A DNA stretch of 64,000 bases from an uncultured Psychroserpens sp. (GCA_947488655.1 CANKZZ010000004.1:248001-312000); one strand, 5' to 3'; shown: positions 49,376-60,082, numbered from the stretch's first letter. Notes: generated by a model not told the origin, from the letters alone. A program made the numbers and translations.

Positions 49376-52228
49376 ATGCCAAAGAACAGCAAATTAAAAT
49401 CTATCCTTATTATTGGCTCAGGACCTATAGTTATTGGTCAAGCCTGTGAATTTGATTATTCTGGAACGCAAGCACTTCGCTCACTTCGTGAAGATGGAAT
49501 AGAAACCATACTAATCAATTCTAATCCTGCAACAATTATGACAGATCCCACAATGGCCGACCATGTGTATCTGTTACCATTAACAACAAAGTCACTTATA
49601 AAAATTTTAAAAGAGCATCCTCAAATTGATGCTGTTTTACCAACAATGGGTGGACAAACTGCATTGAATCTTTGTATTCAAGCAGATGAAAAAGGAATTT
49701 GGAGCGATTTTGATGTAGATATTATTGGTGTAGATATTGATGCTATTAATATTACCGAAGATAGAGAGAAGTTTAGAGAACTTATGCTTAAAATTGGTAT
49801 TCCAATGGCACCTCAAGCTACTGCTACGTCTTATTTAAAAGGAAAGGAGATTGCTCAAGAGTTTGGGTTTCCATTAGTAATTAGAGCATCTTTTACTTTG
49901 GGTGGTGATGGTGCTGCTATAGTTCATAAAGAAGAAGATTTTGATGAATTGTTAACTCGCGGATTAGAAATTTCTCCAATTCATGAGGTTATGATTGATA
50001 AAGCCTTAATTGGTTGGAAAGAATATGAATTAGAGTTGCTTAGAGATTCAAACGACAATGTCGTTATTATTTGTACCATTGAAAATATGGATCCTATGGG
50101 TATTCATACTGGAGATTCAATTACTGTAGCTCCAGCAATGACATTATCTGATAAAACATTTCAAAAAATGCGTGATATGGCAATTCATATGATGCGTAGT
50201 ATAGGTGATTTTGCAGGAGGATGTAATGTGCAATTTGCAGTAAGTCCAGATGAGAAAGAAGATATCATAGCTATAGAAATTAATCCTCGTGTATCACGAT
50301 CATCTGCATTGGCAAGTAAAGCTACGGGTTATCCTATTGCAAAAGTTGCAGCTAAACTAGCTACAGGTTATACCTTAGATGAATTAAATAATCAAATTAC
50401 AGGATCTACATCTGCGTTGTTTGAACCAACGTTAGATTACGTAGTGGTAAAAATACCACGTTGGAATTTTGATAAATTTGAAGGGTCAGATAGAACTTTA
50501 GGTCTGCAAATGAAAGCAGTAGGTGAAGTAATGGCTATTGGTCGTTCTTTTCAAGAAGCATTGCATAAAGCAACACAATCTCTTGAAATAAAAAGAAATG
50601 GTTTAGGAGCAGATGGTAAAGGGTATAAAGATTATCAGCAAATTTTAGATAAGCTTACTTTTGCAAGTTGGGATCGTGTATTTGCGATTTACGATGCTAT
50701 ACAAATGGGAATTCCTTTAAGTAGAATTCATGAAATCACTAAAATAGATATGTGGTTTCTAAAGCAATATGAAGAACTATATTATCTAGAAAAAGAAATT
50801 TCGACATTTACAATAGACACAATAGAAAGAGATTTATTATTAGAAGCAAAGCAAAAAGGATATGGAGACAGACAAATTGCTCATATGCTCAAGTGCTTAG
50901 AAAGTCAAGTATATAATAAAAGGGATGAATTAAAAATTAATAGAGTATATAAATTAGTAGATACATGTGCTGCGGAATTTAAAGCGCAAACGCCTTACTA
51001 TTACTCTACGTTTGAAAACGAGGTAGAAACTGCTGATGGAAAAATTTTTCCAGCCAATGAAAGCGTAGTCTCAGACAAAAAGAAGATAATTGTTTTAGGA
51101 TCTGGTCCTAATAGAATTGGTCAAGGTATCGAGTTTGATTATTGTTGTGTACATGGTGTCTTAGCAGCTGCAGAGTGTGGTTATGAAACCATCATGATTA
51201 ATTGTAATCCAGAAACAGTATCTACAGATTTTGACATCGCAGATAAGTTATATTTCGAACCCGTATTCTGGGAACATATTTATGATATTATTCGTCATGA
51301 GAAGCCTGAAGGTGTCATTGTTCAATTAGGAGGACAAACTGCTTTAAAATTAGCCGAAAAATTAGATCGCTACGGAATTAAAATTTTAGGTACCACTTAT
51401 CAATCTTTAGATCTAGCCGAAGATAGAGGCTTATTCTCTAATCTTTTAAAAGAAAATAATATTCCTTATCCGCAATTTGATATCGCAACAACTGCAGATG
51501 AAGCTGCTGCCATTGCAGATGTTTTAGATTTTCCAATATTGGTAAGACCATCTTACGTACTTGGAGGACAAGGAATGAAAATCGTAATTAATAAACAAGA
51601 GCTAGAAGAGCATGTTGTTGATTTATTAAGACGAATGCCAGGCAATCAATTACTTTTAGACCACTATCTTGATGGAGCTATTGAGGCAGAAGCTGATGCT
51701 ATATGTGACGGTGAAAACGTATACATTATTGGTATTATGGAGCATATTGAACCGTGTGGTATTCACTCAGGAGATAGTAATGCAACATTGCCTCCTTTTA
51801 ATTTAGGCGAGTTTGTGATGCAGCAAATAAAAGATCATACCAAAAAAATCGCGTTGGCTTTAAATACGGTAGGTTTAATAAATATTCAATTTGCTATAAA
51901 AGATGATATGGTTTATATCATAGAAGCTAACCCAAGAGCATCTCGTACAGTACCTTTTATTGCCAAGGCCTATGGAGAACCTTATGTAAATTATGCAACT
52001 AAGGTTATGTTGGGAGAAAAGAAAGTTACAGATTTTGAGTTTAATCCAAAATTAGAAGGTTACGCTATAAAACAACCTGTTTTTTCTTTTAACAAATTTC
52101 CAAATGTGAATAAACAACTAGGTCCAGAAATGAAAAGTACTGGAGAAAGTATTTTATTTATAGATAGTTTAAAAGATGACGAATTCTATAATTTATACTC
52201 TAGACGTAAAATGTATTTGAGCAAATAA
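49376..52228 (+). CDS. carB: carbamoyl-phosphate synthase large subunit
   Basis: Duplicated ATP-grasp halves: ILIIGSGPIVIGQACEFDYSGTQALRSL and IIVLGSGPNRIGQGIEFDYCCVH. Confidence 0.97.
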   Translation: MPKNSKLKSILIIGSGPIVIGQACEFDYSGTQALRSLREDGIETILINSNPATIMTDPTMADHVYLLPLTTKSLIKILKEHPQIDAVLPTMGGQTALNLCIQADEKGIWSDFDVDIIGVDIDAINITEDREKFRELMLKIGIPMAPQATATSYLKGKEIAQEFGFPLVIRASFTLGGDGAAIVHKEEDFDELLTRGLEISPIHEVMIDKALIGWKEYELELLRDSNDNVVIICTIENMDPMGIHTGDSITVAPAMTLSDKTFQKMRDMAIHMMRSIGDFAGGCNVQFAVSPDEKEDIIAIEINPRVSRSSALASKATGYPIAKVAAKLATGYTLDELNNQITGSTSALFEPTLDYVVVKIPRWNFDKFEGSDRTLGLQMKAVGEVMAIGRSFQEALHKATQSLEIKRNGLGADGKGYKDYQQILDKLTFASWDRVFAIYDAIQMGIPLSRIHEITKIDMWFLKQYEELYYLEKEISTFTIDTIERDLLLEAKQKGYGDRQIAHMLKCLESQVYNKRDELKINRVYKLVDTCAAEFKAQTPYYYSTFENEVETADGKIFPANESVVSDKKKIIVLGSGPNRIGQGIEFDYCCVHGVLAAAECGYETIMINCNPETVSTDFDIADKLYFEPVFWEHIYDIIRHEKPEGVIVQLGGQTALKLAEKLDRYGIKILGTTYQSLDLAEDRGLFSNLLKENNIPYPQFDIATTADEAAAIADVLDFPILVRPSYVLGGQGMKIVINKQELEEHVVDLLRRMPGNQLLLDHYLDGAIEAEADAICDGENVYIIGIMEHIEPCGIHSGDSNATLPPFNLGEFVMQQIKDHTKKIALALNTVGLINIQFAIKDDMVYIIEANPRASRTVPFIAKAYGEPYVNYATKVMLGEKKVTDFEFNPKLEGYAIKQPVFSFNKFPNVNKQLGPEMKSTGESILFIDSLKDDEFYNLYSRRKMYLSK

Positions 52229-52306
52229 CCTATTTATTCGTTAAATGACGCTTTAAAAAACTTTTTTATTTATTAATTTAGCAATTTGTTACTATAACCT
52301 ATTATT

Positions 52307-52831
52307 TTGAATATCAAACAATTCTGTCTAATTAGTTGCCTGTTAGCAACATCATTTACTTTTGCTCAAAAAGATATTTTTGATGTAGCACGAAGTGGTA
52401 CTATTGACGAAGTAAAAGCTTTGATGGCTATAAATGCAGACACAATTAATGTGGCAAATAAAGAAGGATATGTTCCTCTAACACTATCTTGTTATAAAGG
52501 TAATACCGAAGTTGCTTTGTATTTAGCAACAAAAGTGAAAGATGTAGATGGTAATAGTAACTATGGCACACCATTAATGGCTGCTGTTTATAAAAATAGA
52601 CCAATAATTGTTGAGCGTTTATTGCAGTTAGATGCAAATCCAAATTTAGCAGATGTTAATGGGACAACACCATTACATTATGCTATTATTTTTAGAAATG
52701 AAAAACTAATTAAATTGCTTATGGATGCTGAAGCAGATGTCGATTTTAAAGATAAAAGAGGAAATTCAGCAAAAAATTATGCAGCTATGACTAATAATGA
52801 ATCCATAATAGCTCTTATTAATAAAAAATAA
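52307..52831 (+). CDS. secreted ankyrin-repeat protein (TTG start)
   Basis: Signal peptide then NKEGYVPLTLSCYKGNTEVALYLATK..., NGTTPLHYAIIFRNEKLIKLLMDAEADVDFKDKRGNSAKNYA. Confidence 0.85.
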   Translation: MNIKQFCLISCLLATSFTFAQKDIFDVARSGTIDEVKALMAINADTINVANKEGYVPLTLSCYKGNTEVALYLATKVKDVDGNSNYGTPLMAAVYKNRPIIVERLLQLDANPNLADVNGTTPLHYAIIFRNEKLIKLLMDAEADVDFKDKRGNSAKNYAAMTNNESIIALINKK

Positions 52832-52836
52832 TAATT

Positions 52837-53640
52837 ATGAACAAAATTACTTTAGCCTTAATTGGTATTTTATACTTTAACATGGCTTTTAGTCAAAGCT
52901 ATACCACAGGTATGATGAACTTTGCCAATAATTCTGGCATAACTTATTCTGTGCAAATAGATGTAGACGCGACCACAACAACATTAACTATGATTGGACC
53001 AGATACAAGATGGTTTGGTGTAGGATTTGGAGTTCAAAGTATGACCTCTGGTGGAGATGTTGTTATCTTTGATGGCACTTCAGTTACAGATAGATTTTAT
53101 GGTTTTGAAGGTCAGCCAGAAGGACAAGACGCAACTGGTATTACGCCTACCGAAGATAGAGAAGGAGAGCGTGACTGGGTAACAGTTTCTAATACATTAG
53201 ATGAACCTACAACCGTTAGAACAGTAGTTGCAACGAGATTAAATAATACTGGTAATCCTAATGACTATGTCTTTTCAGCAAGCGCTACATCAATTGATTT
53301 GGTTTGGGCAATAGCTAGATTTGATAATGATCCTTTAGTATGGCATGGAAACAATAGAGGTATTACGATGCAAGCTTTAACACTTAGCGAAGAATCTGTT
53401 GTAACTAATGATTTTAAAATTTCACCTAATCCAGCTAAAAATAGTTTCACTTTAGAGTTGGGAGCATTTAATAATGATGTTAGTGTTGAAATTTATGACG
53501 TTTTAGGTAAAAAAGTTTTAAATAGAAAAATTAATGCATTAACCACTTCGTTTGATATTTCTAAGTGGAATACTGGATTATATATAATTAAAATTTCTTC
53601 TGAAAATTCTGTATTAATGAAGAGATTTGTAAAGCAATAA
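52837..53640 (+). CDS. DOMON-domain secreted protein with T9SS type A sorting domain
   Basis: RWFGVGFGVQSMTSGGDVVIFDGTSVTDRFYG; C-term ISPNPAKNSFTLEL...YDVLGKKV...MKRFVKQ. Confidence 0.82.
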   Translation: MNKITLALIGILYFNMAFSQSYTTGMMNFANNSGITYSVQIDVDATTTTLTMIGPDTRWFGVGFGVQSMTSGGDVVIFDGTSVTDRFYGFEGQPEGQDATGITPTEDREGERDWVTVSNTLDEPTTVRTVVATRLNNTGNPNDYVFSASATSIDLVWAIARFDNDPLVWHGNNRGITMQALTLSEESVVTNDFKISPNPAKNSFTLELGAFNNDVSVEIYDVLGKKVLNRKINALTTSFDISKWNTGLYIIKISSENSVLMKRFVKQ

Positions 53641-53659
53641 ACATTTTCTTACGCAATAA

Positions 53660-53697
53660 AAAAAAAGCTACAAACTGTGTTTTGTAGCTTTTTTTTA
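53660..53697 (+). terminator. intrinsic terminator
   Basis: AAGCTACAAA...TTTGTAGCTT + T-run. Confidence 0.85.
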
Positions 53698-53830
53698 TTT
53701 TAAATAATGGCGTTAACTATATATTAATATAGTTAATTTAGCTAAAAATTTAATTGTGATTAAAAACGGAATCATTTTTGCTATACTGTATGTAATAAGC
53801 TAAATAGATTTCAGAAGAAAAATATAAACT

Positions 53831-54703
53831 ATGAAAATAAAATTACTTTTTTTATCAATGTTGTTTACATCTGCATTAGCTATTTCTCAAGTAGCTGCAG
53901 GACAAGTAAACGATTTTGAGGATGGAACTACTCAAAACTGGATTATAGGAAATCCTGCAGGTGCGGTTTCGCCTCCATCAAATGTAGCATCAGGTGGTCC
54001 AGATGGAGTCAATGATAATTATTTAACTTATACGTCTACACCTCCAGATACAGGAGGAGCAGGCAGTAAAATGATTATTTTCAATGCTTCGTCAAATTGG
54101 TCATCAAACTACACTAGTGAAGGGATTATTGCAATTAAATTTGATGTTAGAGTAGAAACAACAGATGTAAATTTACGAATCGCATTTCAAGGACCAAACG
54201 GTAAACGTATTTGCACAACAAATGCAGTAAACGTAGTTGCAGGTTCAGGTTGGCAAGCAGTTACTATACCTATTTCAGCATCAGATTTTACAGCTGTTGG
54301 TGGTTCGAGCGCTGTTAGTATAAGTGATGCTTTAGCTGCAGTTAACACTATGAGAATTTTAAGTAGCAATAGTCCAACATGGCTAAATGCTGATCAAATA
54401 ATATCTACAATTAATTTAGATAATATTACAGCAGCAACTACATTAAGTACACAAGATTTAAATAAACAAAGTAGTTTTGAAATTTCTCCTAATCCTGCAT
54501 CGTCAAAATTAAATATTAATTTAACTCAAAACTTCGATAATGCGACAGTTACAGTTTATGATGTATTAGGGAAAAAAGTGTATAATAATAGTATAAAACG
54601 TTTAAACTCATCAATTGATGTCTCTAGATGGAATTCTGGTGTATATCTCGTTAGAATTTCTACAAATAATCAAACGTTTACCAAGAGATTTGTAAAGCAA
54701 TAA
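53831..54703 (+). CDS. T9SS-secreted protein (carbohydrate-binding-like domain)
   Basis: Signal peptide; C-term EISPNPASSKLNINL...YDVLGKKV...GVYLVRISTNNQTFTKRFVKQ. Confidence 0.8.
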   Translation: MKIKLLFLSMLFTSALAISQVAAGQVNDFEDGTTQNWIIGNPAGAVSPPSNVASGGPDGVNDNYLTYTSTPPDTGGAGSKMIIFNASSNWSSNYTSEGIIAIKFDVRVETTDVNLRIAFQGPNGKRICTTNAVNVVAGSGWQAVTIPISASDFTAVGGSSAVSISDALAAVNTMRILSSNSPTWLNADQIISTINLDNITAATTLSTQDLNKQSSFEISPNPASSKLNINLTQNFDNATVTVYDVLGKKVYNNSIKRLNSSIDVSRWNSGVYLVRISTNNQTFTKRFVKQ

Positions 54704-54724
54704 GTACATAAAATAACTTAAAGT

Positions 54725-54760
54725 TAAAACCCATTAATACTCATTAATGGGTTTTTATTT
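54725..54760 (+). terminator. intrinsic terminator
   Basis: AAAACCCATTAAT-ACTC-ATTAATGGGTTTTT. Confidence 0.85.
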
Positions 54761-54830
54761 ATATCGAATATAAAAATTTGTAAAAAAATCACTAAATTGT
54801 AAGATAAAATACACCTTAAATCTTAGAATT

Positions 54831-55598
54831 ATGAGAAAAAAATACACAATCTATTGCCTTATAATTATGATTTATTTTGGATTTACGGTCCAAAATACAA
54901 ATGCTCAGTTGAGAATAACTGAAGTTGATCCTGCTACTGAGCGCATTCAAATTAAAAATTTTGGAGCAACTGCCATAGACATTTCTAGTTATAGGCTTTG
55001 TTCAAAATTTAAATATGGAACTTTAAGTAATATGACAGTTACTAATGGATTACTCAACCTTATGCCTAATGCTACGGTTGATGTAACGGTTGCACTGTCT
55101 GGCGGAACCGCAATAGACGATGCTGCCGATATGGGCTTATATTTACCAACAGGTAATTTTGGTTCAGCTGCAAATATGATCGATTTTACTCAATGGGGAA
55201 GTGGAGGCAATGGTAGAGAATCCCAAGCGGTCCAAAATGGTTTCTGGACAGCAGGTACATTTATAAACGTTTCTGCACCTTATGAATTTATTGGTGGAGC
55301 TAATGATACTGGAGTAGCCTTTTGGGACACTTTATTAGGTGCTAATGGATTTGATAACATTAATAAGTTTAATATTTCTCCCAATCCTGCTTATACAAAT
55401 TTAAATATTACTATTCCAAATAATATTGAGAATGCTACAGTTAGAGTTTTTGATATTTTAGGCAAAAAAGTATTAGAAAAAGAAGTAGGTAGCTTACAAA
55501 CTTTTACTATAAATGTAGGTAAATGGAATACAGGAGTATATATTGTGCGAGTATCAAGCGAAGATGTCACTCAAACTAAACGATTTATTAAACAATAG
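54831..55598 (+). CDS. T9SS-secreted protein, lamin-tail-like N-terminal domain
   Basis: LRITEVDPATERIQIKNFGATAIDISSYRLC; C-term NISPNPAYTNLNITI...FDILGKKV...GVYIVRVSSEDVTQTKRFIKQ. Confidence 0.75.
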   Translation: MRKKYTIYCLIIMIYFGFTVQNTNAQLRITEVDPATERIQIKNFGATAIDISSYRLCSKFKYGTLSNMTVTNGLLNLMPNATVDVTVALSGGTAIDDAADMGLYLPTGNFGSAANMIDFTQWGSGGNGRESQAVQNGFWTAGTFINVSAPYEFIGGANDTGVAFWDTLLGANGFDNINKFNISPNPAYTNLNITIPNNIENATVRVFDILGKKVLEKEVGSLQTFTINVGKWNTGVYIVRVSSEDVTQTKRFIKQ

Positions 55599-55608
55599 AT
55601 ATTAATTA

Positions 55609-55638
55609 AAAAACCATCTCTTAGAGATGGTTTTTTTA
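55609..55638 (+). terminator. intrinsic terminator
   Basis: AAAAACCATCTCT-TAG-AGATGGTTTTTTT. Confidence 0.75.
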
Positions 55639-55695
55639 TAACCTATAATTATGAAATTTCGAACTGCGCATTCAATATACGTAGTAGAGTGTCAT

Positions 55696-56244
55696 CTAAA
55701 GTTCTGGAAGCTCAATTCTAACTCTGTATTTTTTAAGGTCGTCTAAATAGTCAGTATGAGAAAAATCAGAGCGTTCAAACTCAGTTTTTCTAGATCTTTT
55801 TGTATCCATTCTTTTAATGGCTTTTAAAAAGCGTTTAACTTCGGTTTTATCGTTAACTATCAAACCAGGTACTTCAGCCGAATTACCCATTTCATCTTTA
55901 GCAACCATTGTAAAATAGGAAGAGTTACAGTGTTTAACCTGACCAGTTCTAATATTTTCGGCTTCCACTCTAATACCAACTACCATAGAGGTGCGACCCA
56001 CATAATTTATAGAAGCTTTCATGGTAACGAGTTCTCCAATTTCTATAGGATTTAAAAAATCAACCGTATCTACAGATGCTGTTACGCAATAGGTCTTTGA
56101 GTGTTTAGATGCACAAGCAAATGCGATTTGATCCATGAGATTTAAAATATAACCACCATGAATTTTACCACCAAAATTAGAATGTGATGGTTGCATTAAT
56201 TCTGAAATGCTAATTCTCGAAGAATCTATCGTTTTATAATTCAT
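55696..56244 (-). CDS. acyl-CoA thioesterase (hotdog fold)
   Basis: NFGGKIHGGYILNLMDQIAFACASKHSKTYCVTASVDTVDFLNPIEIGELV. Confidence 0.9.
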   Translation of the reverse strand: MNYKTIDSSRISISELMQPSHSNFGGKIHGGYILNLMDQIAFACASKHSKTYCVTASVDTVDFLNPIEIGELVTMKASINYVGRTSMVVGIRVEAENIRTGQVKHCNSSYFTMVAKDEMGNSAEVPGLIVNDKTEVKRFLKAIKRMDTKRSRKTEFERSDFSHTDYLDDLKKYRVRIELPEL

Positions 56245-56248
56245 GCTC

Positions 56249-56614
56249 TTAATTTCTAAAATGAGGCGAAGACTCTTTATCTACTTTCGTAATGAAATAT
56301 TTAGAATCTCCTAACCAGAAAAACGTGCCAAAACGCTCTGTATATGTTAGTTTAACATACTCGCCTTGAAAATTCTTTAAATCTTCAATAACTTGTTTGT
56401 CTTTATCTAATACTGAAAAAGAAAAAATTTGAGCTCCAGATATGCCTTGGCTTATTTCTCCTTCCCAAGTTTTAATAATTACCCCTTTGTTACTAAACTT
56501 TATAAGCTCTCCAGAGCGATAACCTTCACTGTAAGGCACAAAGTAGATGACAGCATAATAAATGCCAAGTAGGGCTATAAAACCTATAATTAGAAAACTT
56601 AATATTTTTTTCAT
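56249..56614 (-). CDS. small membrane-anchored protein of unknown function
   Basis: N-terminal TM; SEGYRSGELIKFSNKGVIIKTWEGEI conserved-looking. Confidence 0.55.
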   Translation of the reverse strand: MKKILSFLIIGFIALLGIYYAVIYFVPYSEGYRSGELIKFSNKGVIIKTWEGEISQGISGAQIFSFSVLDKDKQVIEDLKNFQGEYVKLTYTERFGTFFWLGDSKYFITKVDKESSPHFRN

Positions 56615-56676
56615 TGTTATGTATTTAAAATTGTTACAATTTTCTAACAGAAAAAGGTGTGTTAATGTATGTACTG

Positions 56677-58062
56677 TTATTCTTTATCCTTGGCTCTTTT
56701 AATTATAGACTCTGGTAAAGATTTTTTTGCTTTAGCTCCCATTTTTTTTAGTTTCTCTACACTCGTTATTAAATTTCCTCGACCTTCAACTAATTTATTC
56801 ATTGCAGACGAGTAGTCTTTTTTAGCATCGTCAATCTTTTTGCCAACACCTGTTAAATCTTTAACTAACCCTTCAAATTTATCATACAAAGCACCAGCTT
56901 GTCTTGCAATTTCTATAGCATTACGTTGTTGTTTTTCATTGTTCCACATAGTATCAATAGTACGTAAAGTGGCTAACAATGTAGAAGGTGTTACGATAAC
57001 AATATTTTTCTCGAAAGCTTTATTATATAATGCATTATCTTCATTTATGGCTACAGCAAAAGCTGGTTCTATAGGTATAAAAAGTAGAACAAAATCTGGA
57101 GACTCAATATCATATAAATCTTGATAATTTTTTTCTGAAAGTTGATCTACATGTTTTCTAATAGAGTTAATATGAGCTTTTAAAAATAGAGGTCGTTGCT
57201 CATCATCTGCATTTACAAACCGTTCATAATCTGTTAATGATACCTTACTATCAATTATCATTTTTTTATTATTTGGTAAATGTAAAACCACATCTGGTAA
57301 TACACGAGAGCCATCTGGTAATGTAAAACTTTGTTGTACGTAATATTCTCTGTCTTTCTCTAAACCAGATTTTTCTAAAACGCGCTCTAATACTAATTCG
57401 CCCCAATTACCTTGCATTTTACTATCACCTTTTAGAGCTTTAGTCAAATTTGTAGCCTCTTTGGTCATTTGCTGATTTAAATCTTTTAAACCAAGTAATT
57501 GCTCTTTTAATGACGAGTGCATAGAAATACTTTCCTTTTGCGTATCATCTACTTTTTTCTCAAATAGCTGTATTTTTTCTTGTAACGGATTTAAAATATT
57601 CTTTATGTTCTCTTTGTTTTGAAGCGTAAACTTTTCAGATTTTTCATCAAGAATTTTAGTTGCTAAAAGCTCAAAATCTTTTCTAAGTTGCTCTTGTCTA
57701 GCTTCTATTTCTTCGTCTCGTTTTAAATTTAATTTCTGTAAATTATCATACTCTGTATTACGTCGCGCTAATTCGGTATTCAAAAAATCTTTTTCCTGTC
57801 TTATAGCCTCACGATCTATTTCAATTTTAGAAATAGTATCATTAAGTTCTCCTAATTTTGTATTAAAATAATGGTTTTGTTTCTCATTCTCAGTATGATG
57901 ATATGTCTTAAGTTCATCTATTTGTAGAGCTAAATTAGAGTTACGCTCTTCTAATGTACTTTGTTCACTTTTACTTTTCAGCTTAATAAAAAGCATACCT
58001 AAATATGCACCAATTGCTGCCGAAACTAGGATTGCTAAAATGAGAATGAGATTGTCGTTCAT
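56677..58062 (-). CDS. rmuC: DNA recombination protein RmuC
   Basis: Coiled-coil N-term; GNWGELVLERVLEKSGLEKDREYYVQQSF, LPDVVLHLPNNKKMIIDSKVSLTDYERF. Confidence 0.92.
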   Translation of the reverse strand: MNDNLILILAILVSAAIGAYLGMLFIKLKSKSEQSTLEERNSNLALQIDELKTYHHTENEKQNHYFNTKLGELNDTISKIEIDREAIRQEKDFLNTELARRNTEYDNLQKLNLKRDEEIEARQEQLRKDFELLATKILDEKSEKFTLQNKENIKNILNPLQEKIQLFEKKVDDTQKESISMHSSLKEQLLGLKDLNQQMTKEATNLTKALKGDSKMQGNWGELVLERVLEKSGLEKDREYYVQQSFTLPDGSRVLPDVVLHLPNNKKMIIDSKVSLTDYERFVNADDEQRPLFLKAHINSIRKHVDQLSEKNYQDLYDIESPDFVLLFIPIEPAFAVAINEDNALYNKAFEKNIVIVTPSTLLATLRTIDTMWNNEKQQRNAIEIARQAGALYDKFEGLVKDLTGVGKKIDDAKKDYSSAMNKLVEGRGNLITSVEKLKKMGAKAKKSLPESIIKRAKDKE

Positions 58063-58171
58063 AAAAAGAATAGAAATTTACTCAAAGATAGGTATTTTGT
58101 TATTTAGAGCGAAGTGAAGAAACTATATAAATGCAATAGATTTTTTACAAACTTGGTAAGAGGTAATCCTA

Positions 58172-58966
58172 TTATTTTTTAACCCTAAAACTACCAGTGT
58201 TTTTATCAAAACCAATTAGATCTTTTGGGAATAGGGTCTCAAAAACACCTTGCTCAATCAAATGACATGGCGAATTTGATACAACTTTATCTTTGGTCAT
58301 TACAATCATTGTATCGCACAATTGAATGGCTAAATCAATCTCATGAGATGAAAATAAAATGGTTTTATTAGTTTCTTGAGCTAATTTTTGAAGCAATTTT
58401 AAAATATAGGCTTTGTGATACATGTCTAAATGGGTTGTCGGCTCATCTAAAATAATCAAATCTGTATCTTGAGCAAGCGCACGAGCAATCATTACTTTTT
58501 GTAGTTGACCATCACTTAATTCAAAACACTTACGATGTTTTAAATTGGTTAAGTTAGTTTGCTCTATAGCTTTTTTTACTGCGGAAATATCTTTCTCAGA
58601 TAAGTTGCCAACCCAATTAGTATATGGCTGTCTGCCTAAAGCCACCAATTCATAAACCGAAAGGTTTTTAGCCATAAGTTGCTCAGTCAGCACCAAACTC
58701 ATAGTTTTTGCTAAATCTAAAGCAGCGTAATTTTCTAGCGTATTATTATTTATTTCTATAACACCATTTAATGGTTTTTGAATTGCACTTAGGGTTCTAA
58801 GTAATGTTGATTTACCTATCCCATTGGCACCAACAAGACCAATGAGTTCTCCTTGCTTGAGATCTAAATTGATGTTATCTGCGATAACAGATGTTCCTTT
58901 CTTGGTTTTATAGCCTATAGAAAGTTGTTTAGTTTTTAAAATAGTATGTTTAATTTTTTCTGTCAT
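58172..58966 (-). CDS. ABC transporter ATP-binding protein (FecE/BtuD-like)
   Basis: LVGANGIGKSTLLRTL, ELSDGQLQKVMIARALAQDTDLIILDEPTTHLD. Confidence 0.9.
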   Translation of the reverse strand: MTEKIKHTILKTKQLSIGYKTKKGTSVIADNINLDLKQGELIGLVGANGIGKSTLLRTLSAIQKPLNGVIEINNNTLENYAALDLAKTMSLVLTEQLMAKNLSVYELVALGRQPYTNWVGNLSEKDISAVKKAIEQTNLTNLKHRKCFELSDGQLQKVMIARALAQDTDLIILDEPTTHLDMYHKAYILKLLQKLAQETNKTILFSSHEIDLAIQLCDTMIVMTKDKVVSNSPCHLIEQGVFETLFPKDLIGFDKNTGSFRVKK

Positions 58967-60012
58967 TAAAATACCATTTTACGTTGTCTTACTAGTAACC
59001 AAATCACTACAGGAGCACCAATTAATGACGTTATCGCATTTATAGGCAGTGTATAATCACTAGATGGTAATTGTGCAATACTATCACAAATAAGCATCAC
59101 AATAGCACCAAATAAAAATACAGCTGGTAATAATAGTTTATGATTAGAAGTATTAAAAATCTGTCTTGTCATGTGAGGTATTGCCAACCCAATAAACGCA
59201 ATAGGTCCAGCAAAAGCTGTTATAGTTCCAGCTAATAAACTGGTAGCAATAATAATTATAAATCTGCTGGTTTTTACATTTAAACCTAAGCTTTTAGCGT
59301 AGTTTTCACCTAATAAAAATGTGTTTAAGGCTTTAATTGAGTAGATGGCGAGTAAAATTCCGAAGAGATAAATTAAGAAGAAAATAAACAATTCATTCCA
59401 CGAGAGATTTCCTAAACTTCCAAAGCCCCAAAATATATATTGCTGTAATTGCTCTGCTGAACTAAAATAGGAAAGCACACTTACAACAGCTGCTGTAATG
59501 CTACCAAACATGAGACCAATAATTAAAATTGCCATTGTGTCTCTCATTTTTGAGGATACAAGTAATACTGCTAATAAAACTAGAAAACTGCCTAAACTTG
59601 CAGCAATTACAATACTCCATTTAGTTATTAGCAAACTTGCAAAAATACCTCCAAATAAACCAGAACCTAAAATTACTAAAGCTACACCTAAACTTGCGCC
59701 AGAGCTAATCCCTAAAACAAAAGGTCCAGCTAAAGGATTTCGAAATAAGGTTTGCATTAATAAACCAGAAATACCTAAACCAGAACCTACCAAAATAGCA
59801 GTAAATGCCTTTGGTAATCTATAGTCTAAAATGATATATTGCCAAGATTCGTTGTTTGAATTTCCAAAAACACTTGCAATAACTTCGGAAAAAGGAATAC
59901 TCACAGACCCTAAACTAATATTCATAACAAAGCAAAGCAATAAGATTATTGCTAAGATGATAAATGTATATGTGTGTTTAGTGTTCATAATATTTTTTGT
60001 CATTAAGGGCAA
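58966..60012 (-). CDS. FecCD/BtuC-family ABC permease
   Basis: YRLPKAFTAILVGSGLGISGLLMQTLFRNPLAGPFVLGISSGASLG, GPIAFIGLAIPHMTRQIF. Confidence 0.93.
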   Translation of the reverse strand: MPLMTKNIMNTKHTYTFIILAIILLLCFVMNISLGSVSIPFSEVIASVFGNSNNESWQYIILDYRLPKAFTAILVGSGLGISGLLMQTLFRNPLAGPFVLGISSGASLGVALVILGSGLFGGIFASLLITKWSIVIAASLGSFLVLLAVLLVSSKMRDTMAILIIGLMFGSITAAVVSVLSYFSSAEQLQQYIFWGFGSLGNLSWNELFIFFLIYLFGILLAIYSIKALNTFLLGENYAKSLGLNVKTSRFIIIIATSLLAGTITAFAGPIAFIGLAIPHMTRQIFNTSNHKLLLPAVFLFGAIVMLICDSIAQLPSSDYTLPINAITSLIGAPVVIWLLVRQRKMVF

Positions 60013-60082
60013 TGGGTTGTCTCCTTTTTTAAAATTAGAAGTTTGAGATTCTTTGCTTTACTCTATATGACATTAATCTGTT

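Noticed and set aside
52837-55598. Tandem DNA repeat or integron-like cassette array
   Set aside because: Similarity is limited to the T9SS C-terminal domains at protein level; no repeated recombination sites seen.
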